The position numbers were made by a program, and so were the translations under genes. From Variovorax paradoxus (GTDB lineage Bacteria > Pseudomonadota > Gammaproteobacteria > Burkholderiales > Burkholderiaceae_C), in NCBI RefSeq assembly GCF_024734665.1, contig NZ_CP102931.1, positions 5,206,001 through 5,270,000 of the forward strand: DNA of 64,000 nt, in the 5' to 3' direction. This document shows positions 36,185 through 45,192 of the stretch, piece by piece. The notes under the pieces are model-generated. The model had not been told where the DNA came from and made no database searches. It saw only the letters and a program-made list of their open reading frames with translations. Numbering within the stretch: the stretch's first letter is position 1; the number at the start of each line of letters is the position of its first letter.

Positions 36185-36985
36185 ATGCGCAAGAACACAC
36201 AACCGAAGGCCCCTTTCCTGCTCGCCGTCACGGTGATCGTGAGCCTTTTCATGATCGCGCCGATGCTGCTGTCGGTCATGGCGGGCCTCGTCAACAACTA
36301 CAGCACCGGGCTGAAGAGCGGCCTCACCCTGCGCTGGCTCGGCGAGGTGTGGGAGAACTACGGCGGCACCGTCGGCTGGTCGCTCGCGCTGGCCGTGGCC
36401 TGCGTCGTCGGCACTGTGCTGCTGGGCGTGCCCTGCGCCTATGCGCTGGCGCGCAGCCGCTCGCGCGCCGCGCGCATCTTCGAAGAACTGCTGACGCTGC
36501 CAGTCGCGGTGCCTGGCCTTGCGACGGCGCTGGCGTTGATCCTCGCCTATGGCCAGCTCACTGCCTTTCGCCAGAGCTTCGCCTTCATCCTCGTCGGCCA
36601 CATGATCTTCACGCTGCCCTTCATGGTGCGCACGGTGAGTTCGGCCTTCCAGCGCGACGACCTGCTCGCGCTCGAAGAGGCCGCGCGCTCGCTGGGTGCG
36701 AACTTCCGCCAGCGCTTCATGGGCATCCTGGTGCCGGCCGTGTTCCCGGCCATCGTGGCCGGCAGCCTGATGGTGTTCACGCTGTCCGTGGGCGAATTCA
36801 ACCTCACGTGGATGCTGCACACCCCGCTCACCCGCACGCTGCCCGTGGGCCTGGCCGACAGCTATGCCTCGATGCGCATCGAGATCGGATCGGCCTACAC
36901 GCTGGTCTTCTTCGCCGTCATTCTTCCGGTGCTGTGGGGCCTGCAGTACCTTGCCAACCTGATGCAGAAACGCCATGGAACTTGA
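36185..36985 (+). CDS. ABC transporter permease, second subunit
   Basis: A 266-residue permease starting MRKNTQPKAPFLLAVTV, with six membrane segments and a second coupling loop EEAARSLGANFRQRFMGILVP. ATG 36185 was chosen because the longer frame runs back into the first permease gene and lacks hydrophobic segments. It overlaps the start of the ATPase gene by 11 bases. Confidence 0.9.
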   Translation: MRKNTQPKAPFLLAVTVIVSLFMIAPMLLSVMAGLVNNYSTGLKSGLTLRWLGEVWENYGGTVGWSLALAVACVVGTVLLGVPCAYALARSRSRAARIFEELLTLPVAVPGLATALALILAYGQLTAFRQSFAFILVGHMIFTLPFMVRTVSSAFQRDDLLALEEAARSLGANFRQRFMGILVPAVFPAIVAGSLMVFTLSVGEFNLTWMLHTPLTRTLPVGLADSYASMRIEIGSAYTLVFFAVILPVLWGLQYLANLMQKRHGT

Positions 36986-38036
36986 ACGTATCCCCGTCGA
37001 CATTACGAACTGCGCAAAGACCTACGCAGACGGCACGCGCGGCCTGCAGCCCACCGACCTGAAGGTCGAGGCTGGCGAGGTGCTCGCGCTGCTGGGCCCT
37101 TCGGGCTGCGGCAAGACCACGCTGCTGCGGCTGATCGCGGGGCTGGAAGCACCCGACGCGGGCAGCCGCATCGTGTTCGGCGGGCAAGACGTCACGCTGC
37201 GCCCGGTCGAGCACCGCGGCGTGGGCATGGTGTTCCAGAGCTACGCGCTCTTTCCGCAGATGACGGTGGCGGCCAACATCGGCTACGGCCTGCGCATTCG
37301 CGGCGTCTCGCCCGATGAGGAAAAGCGCAGCGTCGGCGAGCTGGTCGACCTGGTGCGTCTCGGCGGCCTGGAGAACAAGCGCCCCGGCGAACTCTCCGGC
37401 GGCCAGCGCCAGCGCGTGGCGCTGGCGCGCGCGGTGGCCGTGCGCCCGCGCGTGCTGCTGCTCGACGAGCCGCTGGCCGCGCTCGACGCCAAGCTCAAGG
37501 AATCGCTGCGCGACGAGCTGGCCGAGCTGCTGCGCCGCCTGCACATCACGGCCATCCACGTCACGCACGATCAGCAGGAGGCGCTGGCCATCGCCGACCG
37601 GCTCGCGGTGATGCGCGCCGGCCGCATCGTGCAGGTGGGTCGCGGTGAAGACCTCTACCGCGCGCCCGCGCATCCTTTCGTTGCCGAATTCCTGGGCCGG
37701 GTCAATCGCCTGGAGCGCGAGGCCGATGCCATCGCGCAAGGCGTTGTCCGACTCGGAGGGTCAACCGTGCCCTGCCCGGGCGCGTGGCAAGGCCATGCGA
37801 TGCTGCTCGTGCGGCCTGAAGACATCGAGGTCAGCGCGCCGCAGCCCGACTGGGGCGCCGCCACCGTCGAGCGCCGCACCTTCCTCGGCGACCGCGTGCA
37901 GTTGCACCTGCGACTGCGAGACCAGCCCGTGCTGGTGGCCGACGTGGGGCGCGACAATCCCTTCGGGCCGGGCGACGCAGTGGGTCTTCGCATCCACCCC
38001 GACCGGCTGATGACGTCGCAGGAAACAAGCGCATGA
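36975..38036 (+). CDS. ABC transporter ATP-binding protein with TOBE domain
   Basis: A 353-residue ATPase: Walker A GPSGCGKT (41-48), LSGGQRQR (140-147), Walker B LLLDEP (161-166), and the switch histidine in HVTHDQQEAL. The C-terminal third (about 245-353) is a TOBE-type regulatory domain, with LLVRPEDIEVSAPQ. It resembles PotA/FbpC/PhnT ATPases. It overlaps the permease gene by 11 bases and the phosphodiesterase gene by 4, so all should be translated from one message. Confidence 0.92.
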   Translation: MELERIPVDITNCAKTYADGTRGLQPTDLKVEAGEVLALLGPSGCGKTTLLRLIAGLEAPDAGSRIVFGGQDVTLRPVEHRGVGMVFQSYALFPQMTVAANIGYGLRIRGVSPDEEKRSVGELVDLVRLGGLENKRPGELSGGQRQRVALARAVAVRPRVLLLDEPLAALDAKLKESLRDELAELLRRLHITAIHVTHDQQEALAIADRLAVMRAGRIVQVGRGEDLYRAPAHPFVAEFLGRVNRLEREADAIAQGVVRLGGSTVPCPGAWQGHAMLLVRPEDIEVSAPQPDWGAATVERRTFLGDRVQLHLRLRDQPVLVADVGRDNPFGPGDAVGLRIHPDRLMTSQETSA

Positions 38037-38890
38037 CGACAACTCAGAACAAGAACACCTTCCTGGTTCAGCTGACCGACCTGCACATCCGCGAGCCGGG
38101 CAGGCTGGCCTATGGCCGCATCGACACGGCGCCGTACCTCGAACGCGCCGTGCAATCGGTGCTGGCCCTGCGCCAGCAGCCCGACGCGGTGGTCGTCACC
38201 GGTGACCTGACCGATTTCGGCCGCGCCGCCGAGTACGAGCACCTCGCCCGCCTGCTCGCCCCGCTGACCATGCCGGTCTACCTCATGCCCGGCAACCACG
38301 ACGACCGCGACCAGCTGCGCCGCAGCTTCCCTAGCCATACCTACATGGGCACGGGCACCGATACCGACGGCTTCATCCAGTACTCAGTGCGCGTCGGCGA
38401 CTTGCGGCTGCTCACGCTCGACACCTGCGTGCCCGGCGCCAGCCACGGCTCGCTGTGTGAGAAGCGGCTGGCCTGGCTCGAAGCGCAGCTCGACGCCTGC
38501 CGCGACGAGCCCGTCGTGGTCGCCATGCACCATCCGCCCTTCGAAACGCTGATCGGCCACATGGACGAGATCGGCCTGCTTCAAGGCGCCGATGCGCTGG
38601 AAGCCCTGCTCTCGCGCTACGGCAACGTCGAACGCGTGATCTGCGGCCACCTGCACCGTGCCATCGACGTGCGCTTCGGCGGCACTATCGCCTCCACCTC
38701 GCCGGCGCAGGCTCATCAGGTCTGCCTCGACCTGGCCCCGGACGCTGACTCGGCCTGGACGCTGGAGCCGCCTTCTTTCCGGGTGCACGCGTGGTCAGCG
38801 CGAGGACGCCGGCTCGTCACCCACCTCGCGGCATCAGGCAGCTTCGAAGGCCCCTATCCTTTCCACGACAACGGAGCCCTGATCGACTGA
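38033..38890 (+). CDS. GpdQ-like metallophosphodiesterase
   Basis: A 285-residue two-metal phosphoesterase without a signal peptide, so cytoplasmic. The metal ligands are all present: D16 and H18 in QLTDLHI, D58 in TGDLTD, N88 and H89 in PGNHDD, H166 in MHHPP, and H206/H208 in CGHLHR. The sequence between them (QQPDAVVVTGDL, YLMPGNHDD) strongly recalls Enterobacter GpdQ, a glycerophosphodiesterase of broad range, rather than CpdA. A 4-nt overlap with the ABC ATPase gene implies that it acts on the imported compound. Confidence 0.85.
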   Translation: MTTTQNKNTFLVQLTDLHIREPGRLAYGRIDTAPYLERAVQSVLALRQQPDAVVVTGDLTDFGRAAEYEHLARLLAPLTMPVYLMPGNHDDRDQLRRSFPSHTYMGTGTDTDGFIQYSVRVGDLRLLTLDTCVPGASHGSLCEKRLAWLEAQLDACRDEPVVVAMHHPPFETLIGHMDEIGLLQGADALEALLSRYGNVERVICGHLHRAIDVRFGGTIASTSPAQAHQVCLDLAPDADSAWTLEPPSFRVHAWSARGRRLVTHLAASGSFEGPYPFHDNGALID

Positions 38891-38954
38891 AGCGCTCACT
38901 TGTGGAAAATGGGGTCGAAACGAAGCAAAACGAAAAGGATAGAACCCGACCCCC

Positions 38955-40616
38955 ATGAAGCATCTCCTGAATCTGCTGGCGGCCGTAGCCCTGCTGGTAT
39001 GGGGCACGCACCTGGTCCGCACCGGCGTGCTGCGTGTGTTCGGCGCCAACCTGCGCAAGATCCTCGTGCAGAGCATGCGCAACCGTTTCACGGCCGCCCT
39101 CTCGGGCATCGGCGTGACGGCCCTGGTGCAGTCGAGCACCGCCACCTCGCTCATGACCTCGTCCTTCGTCGGGCAGGGCCTGGTCACGCTGCCGGCGGCG
39201 CTGGCGGTGATGCGGGGCGCAGACGTGGGCACTGCGCTGATCTCGGTGCTGTTCTCGGCAGACCTGTCGTGGCTTTCGCCAATGTTCATCTTCGTGGGCG
39301 TGGTGCTGTTCATCACGCGCTCGGCCACTGTGGCGGGGCGCGTCGGCCGGGTGCTGATCGGGCTCGGGCTGATGCTGCTGGCGCTGCAGCTGGTGGTGGA
39401 GGCGACCGAGCCGCTGTTCTCCTCGCCGGCAGTGCGCGCGCTGCTCGCATCGATCAGCAGCGACGTGCTGCTTGAAATCACCATCGGCTCGGTGCTGGCC
39501 ATCGTGGCCTATTCGAGCCTCGCGGTGGTGCTGCTGGTCGCGGCCATGGCCACGTCGAACGTGGTGCCGCTGGACGTGGCGCTCGGCCTGGTGCTCGGTG
39601 CCAACCTGGGCAGCGGCCTGCTCGCGGTGCTGACCACGGCCAAGTCGGCGGTGTCGGTGCGGCAGGTGACTGTCGGCAACCTGCTCTTCAAGGCGCTGGG
39701 CGTGGCCGTCGTCGCGCCCTTCATCGGGCTGTGGATCCGTTATGTGCAACCGCAGCTGCCCAACCAGACGCACGGCGTGGTGTTGTTCCACCTGGCGTTC
39801 AACATCGTGATCAGCGTGGGGTTCATCGGCCTCACGCAGTGGGTCGCCAAGCTGGTAACGCGCATGCTGCCGGTGCCGCAGCAGCCGGCCGGCACCTCAC
39901 GGCCGCATCACCTCGATCCGTCGGCGCTGTCGACACCGTCGCTCGCCATTTCGAATGCCGCGCGCGAGGCGCTGCACCAGGCCGACATCGTCGAGACCAT
40001 GCTGATCGGCACGCTCGACGTGATCCGACACAACGATCTGAAGCTGGCGCAGGAGCTGAGGCAGCTCGACGACACGGTGGACGAGCTCTACTCGGCCATC
40101 AAGTACTACATGACCCGCATCTCGCGCGAGGCGCTGGGCGAAGAGGAAAGCCGGCGCTGGACCGACATCATCAGCTTCACGATCAACATGGAGCAGATCG
40201 GCGACATCATCGAGCGCGTGATCATCGATGTGGAAGACAAGAAGATCAAACCTCAGCGCAATTTCTCTGAAGCGGGCATGGCGGAAATCGTCGAGCTGCA
40301 TGGGCGGCTGGTGGCCAACCTGCGGCTGAGCATGAGCGTGTTCCTGAACGGCAACGTGCGCGATGCGCAGAAGCTGCTCGAAGAGAAGGTGCGCTTCCGG
40401 AACCTGGAGCGGGCCTACGCCACGACCCACCTGGACCGGTTGTCGGACCGGACCACGCTGAGCATCGAAACCAGCTCGCTGCACATTGACCTGATCAGCG
40501 ACCTGAAGCGGATCAACTCGCACATCTGCTCGATTGCCTATCCGATCCTGGAGTCGGCCGGAGCGCTGGCGCCCAGCCGGCTGAGGGAATCCCGGCTGGG
40601 AAAGATCGAGGGCTGA
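38955..40616 (+). CDS. Na/Pi cotransporter family protein with PhoU-like domain
   Basis: A 553-residue protein. The N-terminal membrane half (about 1-310) has the two inverted NptA/SLC34-like repeats, with QSSTATSLM and the counterpart LVLGANLGSGL. The C-terminal half is a helical PhoU-like domain (about 335-540). Homologues carry phosphate with sodium and may work as exporters in bacteria; the direction here is not known. It lies 64 bases after the phosphodiesterase gene on the same strand and may belong to the same response. Confidence 0.87.
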   Translation: MKHLLNLLAAVALLVWGTHLVRTGVLRVFGANLRKILVQSMRNRFTAALSGIGVTALVQSSTATSLMTSSFVGQGLVTLPAALAVMRGADVGTALISVLFSADLSWLSPMFIFVGVVLFITRSATVAGRVGRVLIGLGLMLLALQLVVEATEPLFSSPAVRALLASISSDVLLEITIGSVLAIVAYSSLAVVLLVAAMATSNVVPLDVALGLVLGANLGSGLLAVLTTAKSAVSVRQVTVGNLLFKALGVAVVAPFIGLWIRYVQPQLPNQTHGVVLFHLAFNIVISVGFIGLTQWVAKLVTRMLPVPQQPAGTSRPHHLDPSALSTPSLAISNAAREALHQADIVETMLIGTLDVIRHNDLKLAQELRQLDDTVDELYSAIKYYMTRISREALGEEESRRWTDIISFTINMEQIGDIIERVIIDVEDKKIKPQRNFSEAGMAEIVELHGRLVANLRLSMSVFLNGNVRDAQKLLEEKVRFRNLERAYATTHLDRLSDRTTLSIETSSLHIDLISDLKRINSHICSIAYPILESAGALAPSRLRESRLGKIEG

Positions 40617-40620
40617 CCGA

Positions 40621-41625
40621 CTAGTCGGCCTGCTCGGCCGTCTTCAGCACGGAAGCCTTGCGCCCCCGCCGCGCATACCGCTGCGCCAGCACGGCGCAGA
40701 CCATCAGCTGCATCTGATGGAACAGCATCAGCGGCAACACGATCGCGCCCACAGCGTGCGAAGCGAACAGCACCTTCGCCATCGGTATCCCGCTGGCCAG
40801 GCTCTTCTTGGAGCCGCAGAACACGATGGTGATCTCGTCCTCGGTATCGAAGCCCAGCTTGCGCGCCAGCAGCGTCGTAAGGCTCAGCGCCAGCCCCAGT
40901 ACCACCGCGCACACCACCAGCAGCCCGACCAGCGCATGCGCGGGCACCTGCTTCCACAGGCCTTCGATCACGGCCGCGCTGAATGCCGTGTAGACGACCA
41001 GCAGGATCGAGCCCTGGTCCACGAATTTCAGCACCGCGGCGCGGCGCTGGATCCACTTGCCGATCAACGGCCGCAGCAGGTGCCCCACTACGAAGGGCAC
41101 CATCAGCTGAAGCAGGATGCGTCCGATCGAGTCCAGCGACGAGCTTGCATGGCCGCCGTTCGGCAGCACCACGAGGTTGACCAGCACTGGCGTGATGAAC
41201 ACACCCAGCAGCGTGGAGGCCGATGCGCTGCAGATGGCGGCGGGCATGTTGCCCCGAGCCATCGCCGTGAATGCGATAGCCGACTGCACGGTGGCGGGCA
41301 GCACGCACAGGTAGAGCACGCCGGTGTAGAACTCGGGCGTCACCAGCGGCAGGAGCAAAGGCTTGAGCGCCAGCCCGAGCATCGGAAACAGCACGAAGGT
41401 GCTGCCGAACACCAGCAAGTGCAGCCGCCAGTGCGTGAGCCCGTTCACGATCGCCTCGCGCGACAGCTTGGCTCCATGCAGGAAGAACAGCAGGCCGATG
41501 GCGGCAGTCGTCAGCAACTCGAAGAAATGTGCAGCCTTGCCGCTTGCGGGCAGCAGGCTGGCAAAGGTCACGACCGAGAGGAGCGCGAAGGTGAAGTTGT
41601 CGGGAAGAAAACGGGGGCGGGACAT
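40621..41625 (-). CDS. SBF-like (bile acid:sodium symporter-type) transporter
   Basis: A 334-residue membrane protein with about ten hydrophobic segments and the SBF-like motifs LTTAAIGLLFFLHGAKLS, LPATVQSAIAFTAMARGN and IVFCGSKKSLASGIPMA. This variant (DUF4137 type, YfeH-like) is common in Proteobacteria and its substrate is uncertain, with organic anions proposed. It converges on the Na/Pi gene with only four bases between the stops. Confidence 0.86.
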   Translation of the reverse strand: MSRPRFLPDNFTFALLSVVTFASLLPASGKAAHFFELLTTAAIGLLFFLHGAKLSREAIVNGLTHWRLHLLVFGSTFVLFPMLGLALKPLLLPLVTPEFYTGVLYLCVLPATVQSAIAFTAMARGNMPAAICSASASTLLGVFITPVLVNLVVLPNGGHASSSLDSIGRILLQLMVPFVVGHLLRPLIGKWIQRRAAVLKFVDQGSILLVVYTAFSAAVIEGLWKQVPAHALVGLLVVCAVVLGLALSLTTLLARKLGFDTEDEITIVFCGSKKSLASGIPMAKVLFASHAVGAIVLPLMLFHQMQLMVCAVLAQRYARRGRKASVLKTAEQAD

Positions 41626-41755
41626 GTTGCAACTTGGGGCGCTGCGCGCGTTGCAGGCGCGCAGGCCGACTCAGCAGGGGAATGTGTGATTTCCGCGCAT
41701 GAATCTCGTCGCCAATTTGCGGAGCCCGGCGCGTGCTCCTCGCGCCTTTGGAGAT

Positions 41756-41802
41756 GCATTTTCGGCGAAGTCCGGCATTGGCTGCCGGTCGGCGAAAAAT
41801 GC
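41756..41802 (-). terminator. Large hairpin after the response-regulator gene
   Basis: An inner stem CCGGCA (41772-41777)/TGCCGG (41783-41788) lies inside an outer imperfect stem (41756-41768 with 41789-41802, GCATTTT against AAAATGC). It begins seven bases after the response-regulator stop. No long T-run follows, so it may be an RNA-stabilising 3' hairpin or a factor-dependent terminator. Confidence 0.5.
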
Positions 41803-41809
41803 CCCTGCC

Positions 41810-42211
41810 TCAGTGTGCGGCGGGCGAACTGAACTGCGCCTGACGATGGCGCAGGCAATAGTCGATCAGGTCGTCGATTTCGGTGGCCTTGTCGAACACG
41901 GCATCGGCGCCGAGGTGTGCGCACTTGCGCCGCATATCGGGCGTGGCGTAGTTACTCAGCACCACCATCTTCTGCGACGGGCCTCGGTGGCGGCACGCCT
42001 CGAGCACGCGAAAGCCGGTGCCGTCCTTCAGGAACAGGTCGACGATGGCCAGGTCCCATTGCGACAGGTTGTCCGACAGCCAGCGCGAGCCTTCCTCCTC
42101 CGACTCGGCCTCGCCGACCGGATCGACCCGCGCCACCTCGCGCAACGTACCCACAAGGCTCTTACGGATGGTGGGGTTGTCTTCAACGATGAAGGTGCGA
42201 ACTGTGGTCAT
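41810..42211 (-). CDS. Receiver-only response regulator
   Basis: A 133-residue CheY-like receiver with no output domain. The acidic pair E10-D11, phosphorylation site D58 in AIVDLFLKDG, S86 in VVLSNYA and K108 in VFDKATEID are all in place. A short tail (HRQAQFSSPAAH) follows. No histidine kinase gene is adjacent, so it must receive phosphate from a distant kinase. ATG 42211 gives the family start MTTVRTFIVEDNP. Confidence 0.85.
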   Translation of the reverse strand: MTTVRTFIVEDNPTIRKSLVGTLREVARVDPVGEAESEEEGSRWLSDNLSQWDLAIVDLFLKDGTGFRVLEACRHRGPSQKMVVLSNYATPDMRRKCAHLGADAVFDKATEIDDLIDYCLRHRQAQFSSPAAH

Positions 42212-42328
42212 GGGCTGGCTCGTCTCTACGCTGTGTTCACAGGCTACAAAGTGCACCCGGCACAAGTCGAAGGCATGACACCCCACCGCCGGTAGGACAA
42301 GACTGGCGCCCTGTCCCACTGGAGCCAT

Positions 42329-43312
42329 TCAGAGCGTCAGGATCGTGCAGCCCGTGGTCTTGCGCGCTTCCAGGTCGCGGTGCGCCTGCTGCACGTCGGC
42401 CAATGCATAGCGCTGGTCGATCGGGATCTTCACCGCGCCGCTTCGCACCACCGCGAACAGGTCGTCGGCCATCGCCTGCGTGCTTTCGCGCGTGGCCATG
42501 TGGGTGAACAGCGTCGGCCGCGTCACATAGAGCGAGCCCTTGGACGCCAGCAAGCCGAGGTTGACCGGTGGCACCGGACCCGAGCCATTGCCGAAGATGG
42601 CAAGCAGGCCGAAGGGGCGCAGGCAGTCGATCGAGCCTTCGAAGGTGTCCTTGCCCACCGAGTCGTACACCACCTTCACGCCCTTGCCGCCGGTAATTTC
42701 CTTCACGCGGGCCGCGAAGTTCTCGGTGCTGTAGTTGATGGCGTGCGCCGCGCCGTGCGCCAGCGCGAGCTTGCACTTGGCGTCGCTGCCGGCCGTGCCG
42801 ATCAGCTGCAGGCCCAGCGCCTTGGCCCACTGGCAGGCGATCAGGCCCACCCCGCCGGCCGCAGCATGGAACAGGATGAAGTCGCCGGCCTGCAGGCCTT
42901 CGGCCGGCAGTGTCTTCTTCAGCAGGTACTGGGTGGTCAGGCCCTTGAGCATCATGGCCGCGCCGGTCTCGAAGGAGATGTCGTCGGGCAGCTTGCACAC
43001 GCACTTGGCCGGCATCACGCGCAGTTCGCAGTAGGCGCCCGGGGGCGGGCTGGCATAGGCGGCGCGGTCACCGGGCTTCAGGTGCGTCACGCCCTCGCCC
43101 ACCGCTTCGACGATGCCCGAGGCTTCCATGCCCAACTGCAGCGGCATCGCGAACGGGTAGAGCCCGCTGCGCTGGTAGGTGTCGATGAAATTCAGGCCCA
43201 CGGCCTTGTGGCGGATGCGGATCTCGCCGGGGCCGGGCTCGCCGACTTCCACGTCGACGATCTTCAGTTCTTCGGGGCCGCCATGGCGGTCGATACGGAC
43301 GGCTTTGCTCAT
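42329..43312 (-). CDS. NADPH:quinone oxidoreductase (zeta-crystallin type)
   Basis: A 327-residue medium-chain dehydrogenase without zinc ligands. It begins MSKAVRIDRHGGPEELKIVD, has the quinone reductase loop KAVGLNFIDTYQRSGLYP, and an AAAGGVGLIACQWAKALG Rossmann motif. It reduces quinones or enones with NADPH in the cytoplasm. A second ATG lies one codon upstream (43315). It is divergent from an EamA transporter gene with about 107 bases between the starts. Confidence 0.9.
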   Translation of the reverse strand: MSKAVRIDRHGGPEELKIVDVEVGEPGPGEIRIRHKAVGLNFIDTYQRSGLYPFAMPLQLGMEASGIVEAVGEGVTHLKPGDRAAYASPPPGAYCELRVMPAKCVCKLPDDISFETGAAMMLKGLTTQYLLKKTLPAEGLQAGDFILFHAAAGGVGLIACQWAKALGLQLIGTAGSDAKCKLALAHGAAHAINYSTENFAARVKEITGGKGVKVVYDSVGKDTFEGSIDCLRPFGLLAIFGNGSGPVPPVNLGLLASKGSLYVTRPTLFTHMATRESTQAMADDLFAVVRSGAVKIPIDQRYALADVQQAHRDLEARKTTGCTILTL

Positions 43313-43419
43313 CATCGTTGCAGTCTCCACACACAGGAAAAGAAGAAGGATGGGCATCCTGCCACGTCTGGGTTTCCCGTGGCGGCGCGGGGCATCATTG
43401 CCCGGTAGAGTCGGCGGCC

Positions 43420-44328
43420 ATGCAGACACAGCCGCAGCGCCTCGCTCCCCTCACCGTTCTCCTGCTCATCGTTCCGCCGCTGCTCTGGGCCAGCAATGCC
43501 GTGGTCGGCCGGCTGGTGCGCGACATGGTGTCGCCGCTCACGCTGAACTTCGTGCGCTGGGTCATCGCGTTCGTGCTCCTGCTGCCGCTGGCCGCGCCGG
43601 TGCTGCGCCGCAACAGCCCGCTGTGGGAGCACTGGAAACGCTATGCGGTGCTCGGGCTGCTGGGCATCGGCCTGTACAACGCGTTCCAGTACCTGGCGCT
43701 GCAAACCTCCACGCCCATCAACGTGACGCTGGTCGGCTCCAGCCTGCCGCTGTGGATGCTCGCGACAGGGGCGTTGTTCTTCGGCGCTCGCATCAGTGCC
43801 CGCGAGATCGGCGGCGCGCTGCTGTCGATGGTGGGCGTGCTGCTGGTGCTCAGCCGCGGCGAATGGCAGCAACTGCTTGGGCTGCGGCTGGTGCCGGGCG
43901 ACCTCTACATGATTTTGGGCACCATCGCCTGGGCCTTCTACAGCTGGCTGCTTGCGCGCACGCACGAGCCCAAGGCCGTGCGGCAGGACTGGGCCGCGTT
44001 CCTGATGTCGCAGCTGGTGTTCGGCGTCGCATGGTCGGGCGCACTGGCCGCCGGCGAGTGGACGCTGACACCCGCCCACATCGACCTGGGCTGGCCACTC
44101 ATCGCCGCGATGCTGTTCATCGGCATCGGGCCCGCGGTGGTGGCGTATCGCTGCTGGGGCACGGGCGTGCAACGCGCGGGCCCGCAGGCGGCAAGCATCT
44201 TCATGAACCTCACGCCGCTGTTCGCGGCGGTGCTGTCAGCAGCCTTCCTGCGGGAGCCGCCGCATTGGTATCACGGCGCGGCGTTCCTGTTGATCGTGGG
44301 CGGAATCGTGGTGGCGTCTCGGCGCTGA
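43420..44328 (+). CDS. EamA-family (DMT) transporter
   Basis: A 302-residue inner-membrane protein with about ten hydrophobic segments in two EamA repeats; it starts near PPLLWASNAVVGRLVRD. The substrate is unknown; the family exports amino acids, metabolites or drugs. ATG 43420 is the first in-frame start giving the conserved opening, since the longer frame adds a polar leader. It ends 34 bases from the SDR stop on the other strand. Confidence 0.85.
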   Translation: MQTQPQRLAPLTVLLLIVPPLLWASNAVVGRLVRDMVSPLTLNFVRWVIAFVLLLPLAAPVLRRNSPLWEHWKRYAVLGLLGIGLYNAFQYLALQTSTPINVTLVGSSLPLWMLATGALFFGARISAREIGGALLSMVGVLLVLSRGEWQQLLGLRLVPGDLYMILGTIAWAFYSWLLARTHEPKAVRQDWAAFLMSQLVFGVAWSGALAAGEWTLTPAHIDLGWPLIAAMLFIGIGPAVVAYRCWGTGVQRAGPQAASIFMNLTPLFAAVLSAAFLREPPHWYHGAAFLLIVGGIVVASRR

Positions 44329-44361
44329 AAACACCGGGCCTCGCGCAGCCTGGGGGCGAGC

Positions 44362-45153
44362 TCAGTAAGTTCCCGGGTAGGCCCCGCCGTCGGCCAGCAC
44401 GTTCTGGCCGGTCATGTAGCCGGCCTGCATGCTGCACAGAAACGCGCAGATGGCGCCGAACTCCGCCGGCGTGCCGAAGCGCTTCGCAGGAATGTTCTTC
44501 TTGCGGGCTTCCCACACAGTGTCGAAGTCCTGGCCCGACTTCTGCGCGGCGCCGGCCATCGTGCCTTTGAGGCGATCGGTGTCGAAGGAGCCCGGCAGCA
44601 GGTTGTTGATGGTCACGCCCTGCGCCGCGATGGGCGTGCGCGCCACGCCGGCCACGAAGCCGGTGAGGCCGCTGCGCGCACCATTCGACAGGCCCAGGAT
44701 GTCGATGGGCGACTTCACCGAGCTCGACGTGATGTTCACGATGCGGCCGAATCCGCGCTTGGCCATGCCGTCGACCGTGGCCTTGATCAGCTCGATCGGC
44801 GTGAGCATGTTGGCATCGACCGCCTTGATCCACGCCTCGCGGTCCCAGTTGCGGAAGTCGCCGGGCGGCGGGCCGCCTGCGTTGGTGACGACGATGTCGA
44901 AGTCATGGCCCAGCGCGAACACTGCGGCGCGGCCGGCTTCGGTCGTGATGTCGGCGGCCACATGTTTGACGAACGGGCCCGATGCACCGGCCGCCTCGTT
45001 CAGCTTCTTCGCAGCCGCTTCCAGTGCCTCGGCGCCGCGCGCCACGATCACCACGTTGACGCCCTCGCGCACCAGCGCCTCGGCGCAGCCGTAGCCCAGC
45101 CCCTTGCTCGCGCCGCACACCAGCGCGGTCTTGCCTGCAATACCCAGATCCAT
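44362..45153 (-). CDS. SDR-family oxidoreductase
   Basis: A 263-residue short-chain dehydrogenase beginning MDLGIAGKTALVCGASKGLG, with the TGxxxGxG-like loop GASKGLGYG and NAGGPP. The catalytic region reads ITSSSVKSPIDILGLSNGARSGL: serine is present, but the usual YxxxK is replaced by an LSNGARSG stretch, a feature of a known SDR subgroup with altered or lost dehydrogenase activity. It is the last gene of the group led by the Bug receptor. Confidence 0.82.
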   Translation of the reverse strand: MDLGIAGKTALVCGASKGLGYGCAEALVREGVNVVIVARGAEALEAAAKKLNEAAGASGPFVKHVAADITTEAGRAAVFALGHDFDIVVTNAGGPPPGDFRNWDREAWIKAVDANMLTPIELIKATVDGMAKRGFGRIVNITSSSVKSPIDILGLSNGARSGLTGFVAGVARTPIAAQGVTINNLLPGSFDTDRLKGTMAGAAQKSGQDFDTVWEARKKNIPAKRFGTPAEFGAICAFLCSMQAGYMTGQNVLADGGAYPGTY

Positions 45154-45192
45154 GTTGTTGCTCCTGTGAGTCAGTCAGTACGGCAAGGGGCT

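Noticed and set aside
38908..38954. GGGGTCG/CGACCCC inverted repeat spanning the phosphodiesterase-Na/Pi gap
   Set aside because: The arms are short, the loop is about 30 bases, and the repeat ends at the start codon; too weak to call a regulatory hairpin.
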